Of a DNA stretch of 64,000 bases, positions 44,021-53,460 are shown piece after piece (the stretch's first letter is position 1; each line of letters begins with the position of its first letter). Origin of the DNA: Microcoleus vaginatus HSN003 (GTDB lineage Bacteria; Cyanobacteriota; Cyanobacteriia; Cyanobacteriales; Microcoleaceae); contig NZ_CP031705.1 in NCBI RefSeq assembly GCF_022701255.1, positions 2,865,501 to 2,929,500 on the forward strand. The letters are read 5' to 3'. The position numbers were made by a program, and so were the translations under genes. Below the pieces are notes generated by a model. It was not told where the DNA came from, searched no databases, and worked only from the letters and a program-made list of their open reading frames with translations.

Positions 44021-46330
44021 TTAATTAGCATTGGGATTTGAGTCAGAATCAACGCACTTCCCCTTTTGAGTTGGATTTAAGGCTAGGTTAGAGACTACTT
44101 TAGAAACGGCAGCTTGTTCTTGAATCCATCCAATTTCCCCCGCTTGCAGCTTGGCGCTTTCTACTTCAACTGTTGGCTTAACTGCGGGGGAAGGCGAGGG
44201 TGTTGCCACAGCGGGAGATGGATTGAGTGCCGGTTTTGAAACTGTAGAAAAATCTTTATTTGACTGGGGTTTGGGAGAGTTCGATCGCACTATTTCAGGA
44301 ATCGAACAAACTTTCAATTCCAGCCAATTGCCTTGAGGCGTAAGCTGTTTGTTTGTCACCTGCAAAACGCTGCCGGCTGGCACTGTTCCTTTGACAGTCA
44401 ACTCACCCATTGCGACTCGCAAATCCAAGCGATCGCCCTCTTTTCCCAATTCCCCAGCCGCAGAACTTTTAATCTCTATAAACGAGCCTGGTTCTAAAGA
44501 TTTGACCGGAGAAGCTACAGATTCAACTGTTTTCTCCGGCGTGCTTCCAGCATTAATTAAACCGCGTTTCCCGAAAATCGACTCCCCGGCAGTATCGATC
44601 GCCCGACCCACCGGAGGGATGAAAAAATAAGCAAATACACCCCCCAAGCCTAATAAAAATAAAATTTTCAGCAGCAGCGAAAATGGGCTTTTGCTTTTTT
44701 CCGGCTGTAACAACTGCGTTTTTCCTGAAGAATTCCCATCGCCAAGGCTTGTGCTTTCGGTCAAATCCGTTGGCATATCCTCGCTGTCGGAAATTAGTTC
44801 GATCGGCGTATCTAAAGGTGCGACAGACAGTTCTGTCAAAGTATTGCTGTCTTCCCTCAAATGTGCTTGACAGTGAATTAAAGCAACAGTGACGTTATCG
44901 TGACCGTTTCTAGTATTAGCAATCTCAATCAGTCGATCGCGCGCCTGACTCAAATTAATGCTACCGTCGAGAATTGGCAAAATCTCCGTTTCCCAACATT
45001 CCTCAACCCGGTCTTTATCACTCAAACCGTCGGAACACAGAAGTAAAACGCAGTCTTCATCCACCGGGAAACGCTGCACAGTCGGGTGCAGAGTGTTGGA
45101 CGAAGTAATCCCCAAAGCTTGAATCAGAGCTCCGGCGGCCACTTGTTCCAAAGCATCTCGGTAGAGAGAGTAGCCCAAACGTACCTCGCGGCAAGCCACA
45201 TTATCATCGAGAGTAACTTGATAGCAGCCGGTACGAGTAATCCAGTAAGCCCGACTGTCTCCGACGTGGGCGACATAGAGCTCGTGAATGTGGGCTAAAG
45301 CCATAACTACCGTAGTTCCCATCCGCTGGCGGCCTTGGCGGTGTTCGGTATCGTTGCGACTGGCTATCTTGTCGTTAGCAGCACAAGCCGCCCGTTCCAG
45401 CTTGGAAGTCAGGCTCAACGGGTCCCAATTAGCCTGATGCAGGGGCATTTGCTGCAACTTGTCGCGCAGCACAGCAATCGCTTCTTCCGAAGCGACTTCG
45501 CCGCCGTCTTGTCCGCCGATACCGTCGCAGACGATCGCGCAAGCTTCCGCACCCGGGTTTCCTGCGAACATTTTACCGCTGGGCGGATAGCAAGAATCTT
45601 CGTTGTGAGCCCGGGATCTGCCTACATCCGTGCCCGTGGCAATTTCAACATGACGATCGTAATATCGGCCGCACTTTGCCAAAGCTTTATCCAACTGGCC
45701 CATCAATTGTTCGCCGTGGCGCACTTGACCCGCCACCATTTGCTGGCAAAGTTGCCTCAAAAAATTAGCAATAGCCGGGTGAGCATCTTCGAGCCACTGC
45801 TGCCACAATTTGCCCAACTGCGACAAATGAGGCGGTTTGCGATCGGGCTGCAATTCCAGAAACCGCACCAATTGCCCTTCCACCCGTAGCAGTTCCGGAG
45901 TCAGCAGTGTGGAAGCCACGCCCTGAGCGATACACGGCTGCCACAACTGGGCCATTTGCCACAGCCAATTGAGCTGGCGCATCGCTGCAGCTCCTTTCCA
46001 GGAATCCGCCAATTCCGGCATTAAAGATTCCGTGACCTTCAAAATAGGCCCGTTTTCCAGTAGCCAGATATCTCCCGAGAGCTTGCTCATCTTGGACGAT
46101 ACCAGGCCGTATACTTGAGGTACGTGCAACTGATAGGCAAACAGTCTCAGATAAGGAGTGACAACACTCGGAATCTCTTCGGGCAGTTCCGGCAAGTGTT
46201 CGGGTTGGGTATCGACAAGAAGTCGATCGCGCTTGACCAAGTAGCGACCAGCGATCAGATCGCCTGGCTTACACCCTTTGATCCCTTCACCTAAAGCCCA
46301 TAAGTAGTGTTTTGCCACAGAGTTTTGCAT
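44021..46330 (-). CDS. PP2C-type protein phosphatase with membrane anchor and SH3-like tail
   Basis: A 769-residue protein. Residues 1-225 are a helical region of unknown type (GDLIAGRYLVKRDRLLVDT resembles the very start of a kinase domain but no kinase motifs follow). Residues 230-490 are a PP2C serine/threonine phosphatase: GRSRAHNEDSCY, AIVCDGIGGQDGGEVASEEA, GTTVVMALAH, VAHVGDSRAYWI, LLLCSDGLSD and GHDNVTVALI, all metal-binding acids present. A membrane helix (LLLKILFLLGLGGVFAYFFI, about 570-590) follows, and an SH3-like extracytoplasmic part (GNWLELKVCS). It could oppose Ser/Thr kinases read by the FHA proteins; that link is speculative. Confidence 0.87.
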   Translation of the reverse strand: MQNSVAKHYLWALGEGIKGCKPGDLIAGRYLVKRDRLLVDTQPEHLPELPEEIPSVVTPYLRLFAYQLHVPQVYGLVSSKMSKLSGDIWLLENGPILKVTESLMPELADSWKGAAAMRQLNWLWQMAQLWQPCIAQGVASTLLTPELLRVEGQLVRFLELQPDRKPPHLSQLGKLWQQWLEDAHPAIANFLRQLCQQMVAGQVRHGEQLMGQLDKALAKCGRYYDRHVEIATGTDVGRSRAHNEDSCYPPSGKMFAGNPGAEACAIVCDGIGGQDGGEVASEEAIAVLRDKLQQMPLHQANWDPLSLTSKLERAACAANDKIASRNDTEHRQGRQRMGTTVVMALAHIHELYVAHVGDSRAYWITRTGCYQVTLDDNVACREVRLGYSLYRDALEQVAAGALIQALGITSSNTLHPTVQRFPVDEDCVLLLCSDGLSDKDRVEECWETEILPILDGSINLSQARDRLIEIANTRNGHDNVTVALIHCQAHLREDSNTLTELSVAPLDTPIELISDSEDMPTDLTESTSLGDGNSSGKTQLLQPEKSKSPFSLLLKILFLLGLGGVFAYFFIPPVGRAIDTAGESIFGKRGLINAGSTPEKTVESVASPVKSLEPGSFIEIKSSAAGELGKEGDRLDLRVAMGELTVKGTVPAGSVLQVTNKQLTPQGNWLELKVCSIPEIVRSNSPKPQSNKDFSTVSKPALNPSPAVATPSPSPAVKPTVEVESAKLQAGEIGWIQEQAAVSKVVSNLALNPTQKGKCVDSDSNPNAN

Positions 46331-47259
46331 AAGGGTTCCTGACGCCTTTGGGCAAGCGTGCTGATCTGAACTATTTTAGCGATTGAACCTCGACGGGTTG
46401 ATACGTGGCGATTATTTGACACCCCCGCTTTCTCAACAGACGGAGATTCTTAAGACTTCGCAGTCCTAATATCCTGATTTTTCAGGTTCCCGGGCTCACC
46501 ACGTTTCCACTGTTGTGTGCGTAGTGATCTCTCCTGACAATGTTTTAGGCGTGACTTTCCCCCAGTCCAGGGGTAGGTTTTAATGTCTTGTACTGACACA
46601 AATAGTCTACCATTTTGTTAACCCGCCGATGAATTTTGCTAGGAGCTTTCAGAGTTAGACGATCGCGCGAGGCCCAAGTCCTCGGCTTGAAATCACCCTG
46701 TTTTCCGCATATTCCTGATAGTGGCCATTTCCGAAGAAATCGCAGCACTCAAGGGAATTGAAATTTTACACTAACTCTAATGGTATGATGCAGCTAGGTA
46801 GAAATCACCTGACCCGACAGGTATAAATAAATATCAATTCTCGGTTTTCTCGCCAAGGGTCATTTGTGCCTCGCGCCCTAGTTTCGCAAGAGAAGTTAAA
46901 TTTAACCCTACCCAAAGACAGATACAAGCCCGCAGATTCATCTGTGGAGTCAATTTAAAATCTAAAATCTAAAATCTAAAATCGACTGACCGGTGCGGGC
47001 CCCCGACAGGAGTCGTGGAGAGCAAAAAAATTAGATATTAGTTCAAGCCCCCAGATTCATCTGTGGAGTCAATCTAAAATCTAAAATCTAAAATCTAAAA
47101 TCGACTGACCGATGCCAGCCCCCGACAGGAGTCGTGGAGAGCAAAAAAAATTAGATATTAGTTCAAGCCCCCAGATTCATCTGTGGAGTCAATCTAAAAT
47201 CTAAAATCTAAAATCTAAAATCGACTGACCGGCCTCTGCAAGCTGTTGAGTATTTAACC
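46331..47259. other. Long gap with a possible transposon-end remnant and R1 repeats
   Basis: No gene I can support. 46395-46545 on the minus strand ends with GAAAGCGGGGGTGTCAAATA and has a nearby hairpin (AAGACTTCGCAGTCCT), which resembles the right end of IS200/IS605-type elements. A 67-codon minus-strand frame (46545-46748) has no recognisable domain. From 46911 to 47232 lie three R1 copies. Confidence 0.4.
46911..47232. repeat. Dispersed repeat R1, three tandem copies
   Basis: One partial and two full copies in direct array; the full ones repeat with a 120-bp period (AAGCCCCCAGATTCATCTG at 47045 and 47165) and are almost identical. Each ends with four AAAATCT heptamers and TCGACTGACC. Local amplification is recent. 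Confidence 0.9.
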
Positions 47260-47616
47260 ATGGCCCCACATGAACCCAGCGCCTTTTCCAAGAATGTGCC
47301 CGATCCGAAACTACTGCCTGCAGTTGAAATAGACGAAATACTGACTAGCATTCAACATTCTCACAGTTTTTATTACAAAGTGATGAATCTTGAGGTTTGG
47401 GCGCTGGTGGAAACCTTGGATGGGATGTTTCCCGGCGCTTGGGGTCAGTTTATGACAAACCGCCAGGTTGCAGTTAAACAGTTTTTGGAACGCGATCGCG
47501 TTCCACATTCTCCGGTTGATACTGGGGAGGCGGGGGAGAAGTCCGATGACCGTCGGAAGAAGGAAGAAGCCGGGAGTCAGGAGTCAGGAGTCAGAAACAA
47601 GCAGGAAGAAGAATAA
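47260..47616 (+). CDS. Conserved hypothetical protein
   Basis: A 118-residue protein. Residues 25-80 (ILTSIQHSHSFYYKVMNLEV, LDGMFPGAWGQFMTNRQVAV) look conserved and helical, with many aromatic residues, and I believe similar short proteins occur in other cyanobacteria. The last 35 residues are charged and repeat-derived (KEEAGSQESGVRNKQEEE), probably from a short repeat entering the 3' end. No function or domain is recognised. ATG 47260 immediately follows the R1 array, so the promoter must lie in or before the repeat. Confidence 0.55.
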   Translation: MAPHEPSAFSKNVPDPKLLPAVEIDEILTSIQHSHSFYYKVMNLEVWALVETLDGMFPGAWGQFMTNRQVAVKQFLERDRVPHSPVDTGEAGEKSDDRRKKEEAGSQESGVRNKQEEE

Positions 47617-47830
47617 AAGCAGATTTTCCCAATTCTCCCCATCTCCACCTTTCCTCGGTATCCAAGTCTAAATCCCCCTCAATCCCCAAAGCGAGAGACG
47701 AAACAGAACCTTCTTTTCCCCCCGTACTCCCCTGATTAAGACAGTAGGAGGGATCGAAACTCAGCTACAAGCGACATTTATTATGGGTTTCAATCTTAAG
47801 TTGACATAAATGCCGATCGCCCGATCGCCC

Positions 47831-48175
47831 TTACAGGTGAATTTTGGCATCCACTTGAGGCAATCCCATGCTGTAGTTGACAGCGCGGCCGTTGAGGTTG
47901 TAGCTGATTTGGCCTTTTTGGAGGAGCGATCGTACCAAGTGTTCCAAGTCCGAACCTATACGGCGGAGGTTGTACTCGGTCAAATCTTGGCCCTCGTATG
48001 CGTCTACGAGTTGGTCGAATTTGGCCTGTACCTGTTTGACTGACTCGTCATCCCAGTTAAGTTCGTTATCTGGGTCAATGTCGAGCGTCAAAAGGTCATT
48101 GCTGGGGACGAGTTCGTTATCTTCGAGGATGGCGGTGTATATGCGAATATGGCGGGTTGTTGACTTGAGCTGCAT
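47831..48175 (-). CDS. ndhM: NAD(P)H-quinone oxidoreductase subunit M
   Basis: A small hydrophilic subunit of the photosynthetic NDH-1 complex, on the cytoplasmic side of the thylakoid membrane, needed for cyclic electron flow and respiration. The 114-residue protein has the NdhM pattern: STTRHIRIYTAILEDNELVP, LTLDIDPDNELNW, NLRRIGSDLEHLVRSLLQKG and NYSMGLPQVD. Length matches the family. It is a single gene here, preceded by a divergent hypothetical gene. Confidence 0.96.
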   Translation of the reverse strand: MQLKSTTRHIRIYTAILEDNELVPSNDLLTLDIDPDNELNWDDESVKQVQAKFDQLVDAYEGQDLTEYNLRRIGSDLEHLVRSLLQKGQISYNLNGRAVNYSMGLPQVDAKIHL

Positions 48176-48250
48176 GACTTCTTATGTGTAAAGATTTTTT
48201 GCTGAATTAATTGTAATGGCTGGGAGATACGCGGGGAGGGCGGGCGATCG

Positions 48251-48772
48251 TCAATTTCTCGGAATCCCCAAATATTTTAGTTGTTCGGCAGTCCAATTTT
48301 TGTAATATTCAGTTTTCTCTAAAGAATCGGAAGCTGGCTTCAGCTTAGAATTTACTTGAACAGTGAAGCCCGGATACGGCATCCTCCTAGTATGAAGCCC
48401 GTCAATATTAAAATCTTCTTCGGGATGGATGTGAAAAGCCAGCAAGCCCAACTCTGAAATCTGATTATTGAGTTTGTCTATCAATTCTTTAGTTTCTGGC
48501 GCAGTAATTGCTGTTTTTTCTGGATTAATTACTACCATTATTTCCAAGTCGGAATTGTAAAATTCATAAATCGATTTCATTATGGCAGAATCGCGATCGA
48601 ACTCAGTCCGCGCTGAAAACCGCTCGATTTTGAATAAAATTTGATTGGCCAAGCGTGCCTTTTTAGCGAAGGGACAAATCGGTAAATCGCTGAAAACTGG
48701 ATGCGGTAACTCGACAAACTCGGTCATCCATCTGAGGGTAGATTCTATAATTTCCGTGTCTGATTCATTCAT
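48251..48772 (-). CDS. Hypothetical protein
   Basis: A 173-residue soluble protein I do not recognise. TLRWMTEFVELPHPVFSDLP, followed by ICPFAKKARLANQI, recalls DUF1415 (which has an LCPFA motif), but the later part (LGLLAFHIHPEEDFNIDGLH, YPGFTVQVNS) is not enough to assign it. It is on the same strand as ndhM, 75 bp upstream, but may have its own promoter. Confidence 0.6.
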   Translation of the reverse strand: MNESDTEIIESTLRWMTEFVELPHPVFSDLPICPFAKKARLANQILFKIERFSARTEFDRDSAIMKSIYEFYNSDLEIMVVINPEKTAITAPETKELIDKLNNQISELGLLAFHIHPEEDFNIDGLHTRRMPYPGFTVQVNSKLKPASDSLEKTEYYKNWTAEQLKYLGIPRN

Positions 48773-48842
48773 CTAAAATCTATGTATTTGATATTTCACA
48801 CTCATCATACTTTATTTGTATGGAGGGCGATGCACACCATTG

Positions 48843-49006
48843 GTGTCAATTTAACGCTATTTCCCTCAGTCCGGCAGGGGTTTAAACCCCTGCCTCATAG
48901 CAAAAGTCCTCTGAAGAGGACTGAAGAACTTATTAGTCCTCTTCAGAGGACTTAAGCTATTAGCCAGGGAATTCATTCCCTGGCGGACTTTCGGTTAAAT
49001 TGACAC
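48843..49006. repeat. Foldback MITE-like element (164 bp)
   Basis: Perfect 13-bp terminal inverted repeats, GTGTCAATTTAAC at 48843-48855 and its complement at 48994-49006. Inside are four palindromes: CAGGGGTTTAAACCCCTG, AGTCCTCTGAAGAGGACT, AGTCCTCTTCAGAGGACT and CCAGGGAATTCATTCCCTGG. It is the best-preserved of the foldback elements; the one at 19985-20245 shares the TCATAGC/GCTATGA arms. Confidence 0.8.
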
Positions 49007-49047
49007 AAATACATTGTCCATCTTACTCTTACTACGTGCGATCGAAT

Positions 49048-51012
49048 TTATTCGTGAATTGTGCCATCTGGCATAATTGCACCGGCGAGTTTTGCCTTTT
49101 CCAGGTTTACCACCCCACTTAGGTTGGCTCCCTTTAGGTTGGCTTTTTCTAGGTTTGTATTGTGCAAATCTGCCCCACGCAAGTCTGCCGAAGTTAGGTT
49201 GGCTCCACTAAAATTTCCATTTTTAAGGTCAGCCCCACAGAGATTTCCTTCAATTAATATTGCTCCGCTGACATTACATTGAAGAGTTCCACTAACCAGA
49301 TTAACTTTGGTCAGATTAGCACCACTAAAATTTGCATGACGTGTGTCTGCATTTTTCAGATTCGCTCCACTCAAGTCTGCCGCAGTTAGATTAGCAGCCC
49401 ATAAATTGGCCTGCATCAGGTTTGCTCCTATGAGGTTTGCCGCCGTTAACTTGGCACTACTCAGATTTGCTCCGCTTAAGTTGGTTTTACTCAAATTAGC
49501 TTGCAGGAGTAGTGAACTCTCCAAATTTGCATTAGTTAGATTTGTACCGCTCAAGTTAGCTTCACTCAGGTTAACTCTGCTCAAGTTACGACCAGCTAGG
49601 TTTGCTTCTTTCAGTGAAACATTAGGAGCAATTAAGTAAGCACCTGCTTTAACAGGATCAAAGCCTCTGGGGAAGAGAGTCTGTGCGTTGTAAAGTGCTT
49701 GTTGAAGTTTTGAGCCTTCAAGGTTGGCCCCTTCAAGGTTGGCCATTAATAGGTTAGTATTACTTAGGTTTGCATTACTCAAATCAGCCTTCATTAATTG
49801 TGATTCCCTCAAATTCAACCCAGTTAAGTTCGCTTTACTGAGGTTGGCCCTGCTGAAGTTTGTCTTCGAGAACAAATGAACACTACTGAGATTTACCCCA
49901 CTCAGATTAGCTTCACTTAGGTGGGAACCTCGCAGATTTACTTCACTTAAATTTGCATCTATGAATTTTGTTTTCCCTAAGTTGGCTGAGGTTAGATTAG
50001 CTGTGTGAAGGTTTGTATGACATAAATTTGCCTCAGCCAGGTTAGCATAAGATAAGTCTGCTTCAGAAAGTTCTGCACGGCTTAGATTAGCGTTACTCAG
50101 ATTGACAGAATGCAGGGTTTTTCCCCTCAGATCCACTCCCGATAAGTTAATCCCTGTAAAATCTCGTTCTCCCTGATTATACCGTTTCAAAAATTCCTCA
50201 GCACTAATAGCTGCTTCCAGATTTTCTAGTGCAGAATCATCTATTTTTTCCTCTTCCTCAGATTCCACAGTATCCGCATTCACAGAAGTAGCAGCAGGCT
50301 GTTCTACCGCTGCGCTAGATACTGGAATCGGTGTTTCCTCGATCGCCTCTTCGCGCAATAACCGATCCACCCGATCGCTAAACTGCCTCAAAACCTCAGC
50401 ATCATCAACCTTATCACCAACATTCGAGCTTTTCTCAACCGCATTTTCAACATAATACTTATCTACAAAACTTTGCAGCCCAGCATTATATCCCTGTCCT
50501 ACCGCCTGAAACCTCCATTCGCCATTCTTCTTATACAACCGTCCAAATTCTAAAGCCGTTTCTTGCGAAAATATCTGATTTAAATTGTACCGAACCAATT
50601 CGATAAGAGTCTCGGAATTGTAAAGCCGGATAAAAGCATTTTCAACTTGACTAAAACTTTGATTTTTTTCCTGTCCGTCGTGAATAGTCACCACAAACAC
50701 AATTTCCTGAATCGCCGAATTAATTTTACTCAAATCCAGATAAACCGTCTCATCATCTCCTTCAACTTGTCCATTCCTGCTGTCTCCCCAATGTCGCACC
50801 GCACCGTCCGGCGAGGTCAGATTGTTGTAAAATACAAAATACTTTTCCTCGGGAATGCGACCATCTGCCCCTAACATAAAAACAGATGCGTCAATGTCGC
50901 AGTTTTGTGCTGTCTGGCTGACTTGCCACCCCAGGGCGATCGCAATTTTACTGAAATCAGGAGTTTCTTTAGAAAGATTGAACCTTTCACCCTTAGTTAA
51001 TTCGATACTCAT
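49048..51012 (-). CDS. TerD-domain and pentapeptide-repeat fusion protein
   Basis: A 654-residue protein. Residues 1-190 are a TerD/CABP-type calcium-binding domain (MSIELTKGERFNLSKETPDF, IDASVFMLGADGRI, GDDETVYLDLSKIN, EIVFVVTIHDGQ). A 75-residue acidic linker and the head AEEFLKRYNQGERDFTGI follow, and then about 70 pentapeptide repeats to the C-terminus, interrupted once near residue 450 (LYNAQTLFPRGFDPVKAGAY). TerD proteins are linked to tellurite and stress responses; this fusion is of unknown role. It is divergent from a potassium channel gene with only 46 bp between starts, implying a shared control region. Confidence 0.9.
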   Translation of the reverse strand: MSIELTKGERFNLSKETPDFSKIAIALGWQVSQTAQNCDIDASVFMLGADGRIPEEKYFVFYNNLTSPDGAVRHWGDSRNGQVEGDDETVYLDLSKINSAIQEIVFVVTIHDGQEKNQSFSQVENAFIRLYNSETLIELVRYNLNQIFSQETALEFGRLYKKNGEWRFQAVGQGYNAGLQSFVDKYYVENAVEKSSNVGDKVDDAEVLRQFSDRVDRLLREEAIEETPIPVSSAAVEQPAATSVNADTVESEEEEKIDDSALENLEAAISAEEFLKRYNQGERDFTGINLSGVDLRGKTLHSVNLSNANLSRAELSEADLSYANLAEANLCHTNLHTANLTSANLGKTKFIDANLSEVNLRGSHLSEANLSGVNLSSVHLFSKTNFSRANLSKANLTGLNLRESQLMKADLSNANLSNTNLLMANLEGANLEGSKLQQALYNAQTLFPRGFDPVKAGAYLIAPNVSLKEANLAGRNLSRVNLSEANLSGTNLTNANLESSLLLQANLSKTNLSGANLSSAKLTAANLIGANLMQANLWAANLTAADLSGANLKNADTRHANFSGANLTKVNLVSGTLQCNVSGAILIEGNLCGADLKNGNFSGANLTSADLRGADLHNTNLEKANLKGANLSGVVNLEKAKLAGAIMPDGTIHE

Positions 51013-51058
51013 ATGCGATAATTCCCTTATCTCATAAATAGTATTAATTATCTCATCT

Positions 51059-51838
51059 ATGTTAACCAGATCGCAAATTGGATTTTATCTCGAAGACATC
51101 GAAACCCCAATTGGCAGAACCGTCAATTTAACTATTACCGGACTCATTCTTTTATCTTCCGCCAGTTTCATCGCCGAAACTTACCATATTTCGGAAACTG
51201 TTAGAATTAATTTGCAAACTCTCGATACAGCGCTTTTAGTTGTTTTTGTGTTTGAGTATTTATTGCGACTATGGTGTGCAGAAAATCGAGTTAAATTTAT
51301 TTTTAGTTTTTTTTCCATTATTGATTTGCTGGCAATTTTACCATTTTTATTAGGATTCGTCAACGTCAGTTTTATCCGCATTTTCCGCTGGTTTAGAATT
51401 CTCCGGCTCATCCGTTTTCTGGAATTAAAAATTTCTATTTTCCGCATCAGCAGCGAAGATGGAGTTATTTTTGCTCGAATTTTGTTTACTTTACTGGCAA
51501 TAATTTTTGTTTATTCGGGTTTGATTTATCAAGTAGAACACCCGGCAAATCCCGAAAGTTTTGGGACTTTTTTAGATGCGGTTTATTTCTCGGTTGTCAC
51601 GATGACGACGGTGGGATTTGGCGATGTTACTCCCATTTCGGAATCCGGCCGTTTTCTGACTATTTTGATGATTTTGACGGGAATTGCTCTGATTCCTTGG
51701 CAATTGGGGGATTTGATTAGACAATTAGTTAAAAGTGCTAATCACGGAGAAGCTGTTTGTAAAGGTTGCGGTTGGTCTGTACACGATGCTAATGCTAGAT
51801 TTTGTAAAATGTGCGGCAGTCAATTAGATAATGGTTGA
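51059..51838 (+). CDS. Voltage-gated-type potassium channel with C-terminal zinc ribbon
   Basis: A 259-residue membrane protein with six helices. S4 carries regularly spaced arginines (RIFRWFRILRLIRFLE, about residues 106-121). The pore loop has the selectivity filter TMTTVGFGDVTP (about 185-196), close to the TVGYGD consensus. The cytoplasmic C-terminus ends in a double CxxC ribbon (CKGCGWSVHD..CKMCGSQ). It starts with ATG 51059, 46 bp from the divergent TerD-fusion gene. The ribbon could tie channel activity to metal or redox state, which is an inference. Confidence 0.88.
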   Translation: MLTRSQIGFYLEDIETPIGRTVNLTITGLILLSSASFIAETYHISETVRINLQTLDTALLVVFVFEYLLRLWCAENRVKFIFSFFSIIDLLAILPFLLGFVNVSFIRIFRWFRILRLIRFLELKISIFRISSEDGVIFARILFTLLAIIFVYSGLIYQVEHPANPESFGTFLDAVYFSVVTMTTVGFGDVTPISESGRFLTILMILTGIALIPWQLGDLIRQLVKSANHGEAVCKGCGWSVHDANARFCKMCGSQLDNG

Positions 51839-52018
51839 CTGTTGACTGTTGACTGTTGACTGTTACAGCACTTTTCAGGTAGGGAAACAGCATTGCCCTT
51901 TCCCTACAGAAGATTGCCTCTAATTTATATGTAGCAGTATTTTTCATAATAATTAATAACCAATAACTAATAACCAATAACTACTGACTACTGACTACTG
52001 ACTACTGACTACTGACTT
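51836..52018. repeat. Heptanucleotide tandem repeats around the channel gene end
   Basis: Two runs: GACTGTT units at 51836-51865 and GACTACT units at 51981-52016, separated by unrelated DNA. They belong to the same class of short tandem repeats as 15521-15612. Confidence 0.8.
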
Positions 52019-52191
52019 CTTTAACTTTCGAGGGGGTTTGGGGGCAGCTCTAAGTCCCACGCTGTACCTGTACCCAGGTCAGCGTTGGGATACATGGACT
52101 CCCCCAAGCTGATTTTGTCCGGTCAATCAGGCGTAAAATCGGCAACGGATGTGGGTTTATAGCCAAGTAATTCTGTGTTAGAACTACAACC

Positions 52192-53460
52192 ATGACTCTG
52201 ATTATGAACTACTGCTACCGAATTTATCCCGACGCCAACCAGGAACAGGTAATGCTGCATTGGTTGGAAATTTCCCGCAAGGTATATAACTATGCTTTGC
52301 GGGAAATAAAAGACTGGGTGAATTCGCGTAAGTGTAGTTTGGATTATTGTTCGCTGGAACGAGAATATATCATTTCAGCCGACAAGCCATTTCCCACCTA
52401 CTACAATCAGCAAAACGCACTTCCCAAGGCGAAGAAAGAATTTCCACAATTGGGAGAAGCCCCTTCTCAAGTTCTGCAAACTACTATTCGGAGATTGCAC
52501 GACGCTTGGAACTATTTCCAAGAGAGGGGGTTTGGTTTTCCGCGCTTCAAGAAGTTTGGACAAATTAAGTCCATGCTGTTTCCTCAGTTCAAAGCCAACC
52601 CCATTACGGGATGGCAGATAAGCTTGCCCAAACTTGGGAAGATACCTATCAACTTGCATCGCCCCATCCCAGATGGTTTTGTGGTTAAGCAAGCACGGGT
52701 TTTGAGGAAAGCGAATAGGTGGGAAGCAGTGATCACAATAGAGTCTGACGTGTCGATACCAGATGCTCAACCGCATGGTGATGCGCTGGGTATTGACTTG
52801 GGATTGGAGAAATTCTTGACAACCTCGGATAAAGAGTTTATTGCTAGACCTAGATTCCTGACATCCTTGTACCGCAAGCTTGAATTGCTGCAACGCAAGT
52901 ATGCCAGAACGAAAAAGGGTTCTAAAAACCGCGAAAAAGCTCGAATCAAGGTTGCTAGATTCCACAACCACATTGCTAGCGTTCGGAAAGATTGGCAATT
53001 CAAGCTGGCTAACCATCTGTGTACCTCCGAAGGTATTGGGATGGTGTTTGTTGAGGACTTAAACCTGAAGGCAATGTCCAGAGGGATGTTGAGAAAACAT
53101 ACCCTGGATGCAGCTTTCGGTCAATTTCTCAATCTGCTGGAGTGGGTAGCCAAGAAGCATCAAATCTACTTTGCTCGCGTCAATCCCAATGGAACGTCTC
53201 AAACCTGTCCTAAGTGCAACACACATACGGGCAAGAAAGACCTTTCCGAACGAGTGCATCGATGTGGTGAATGCGGCTATGAAACCGATAGAGATCATGC
53301 GGCATCTGAAGTAATTCGGTTGCGTGGTCTAGAACTGAGTACGCAGGGACTCTGCGAAATAGAAAATGCCTATGCAGTCGGTCTGCCGGGGATGGAGGAA
53401 ACTCTGTCCTTGTCAGAGGCGAAACCTCGTAAGAGAAAAACTAGGAATGCCAAACTGTGA
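52192..53460 (+). CDS. tnpB: TnpB, RNA-guided endonuclease of an IS605-like element
   Basis: A 422-residue TnpB. The RuvC-like acidic residues are seen in ALGIDLGLEKFL, GMVFVEDLNLKAMSRG and YETDRDHAASEVI; the zinc ribbon is CPKCN and CGECGY between the last two. All catalytic positions are intact, so it should be active. TnpB nucleases are guided by an RNA made from the 3' end of the gene and the element's right end, and cut sites matching the flanking target. ATG 52192 or 52204 (MNYCYRIYPDANQEQ) may be the start. No partner tnpA. Confidence 0.93.
   Translation: MTLIMNYCYRIYPDANQEQVMLHWLEISRKVYNYALREIKDWVNSRKCSLDYCSLEREYIISADKPFPTYYNQQNALPKAKKEFPQLGEAPSQVLQTTIRRLHDAWNYFQERGFGFPRFKKFGQIKSMLFPQFKANPITGWQISLPKLGKIPINLHRPIPDGFVVKQARVLRKANRWEAVITIESDVSIPDAQPHGDALGIDLGLEKFLTTSDKEFIARPRFLTSLYRKLELLQRKYARTKKGSKNREKARIKVARFHNHIASVRKDWQFKLANHLCTSEGIGMVFVEDLNLKAMSRGMLRKHTLDAAFGQFLNLLEWVAKKHQIYFARVNPNGTSQTCPKCNTHTGKKDLSERVHRCGECGYETDRDHAASEVIRLRGLELSTQGLCEIENAYAVGLPGMEETLSLSEAKPRKRKTRNAKL

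Noticed and set aside
44021..44700. N-terminal kinase domain in the PP2C protein
   Set aside because: Only a GRYLV-like start is visible in the N-terminal part of this minus-strand protein; no glycine loop, catalytic lysine or HRD/DFG motif follows.
46911..47232. Regular repeats as a CRISPR array
   Set aside because: The unit is about 120 bp and repeated whole, without short constant repeats separated by unique spacers.
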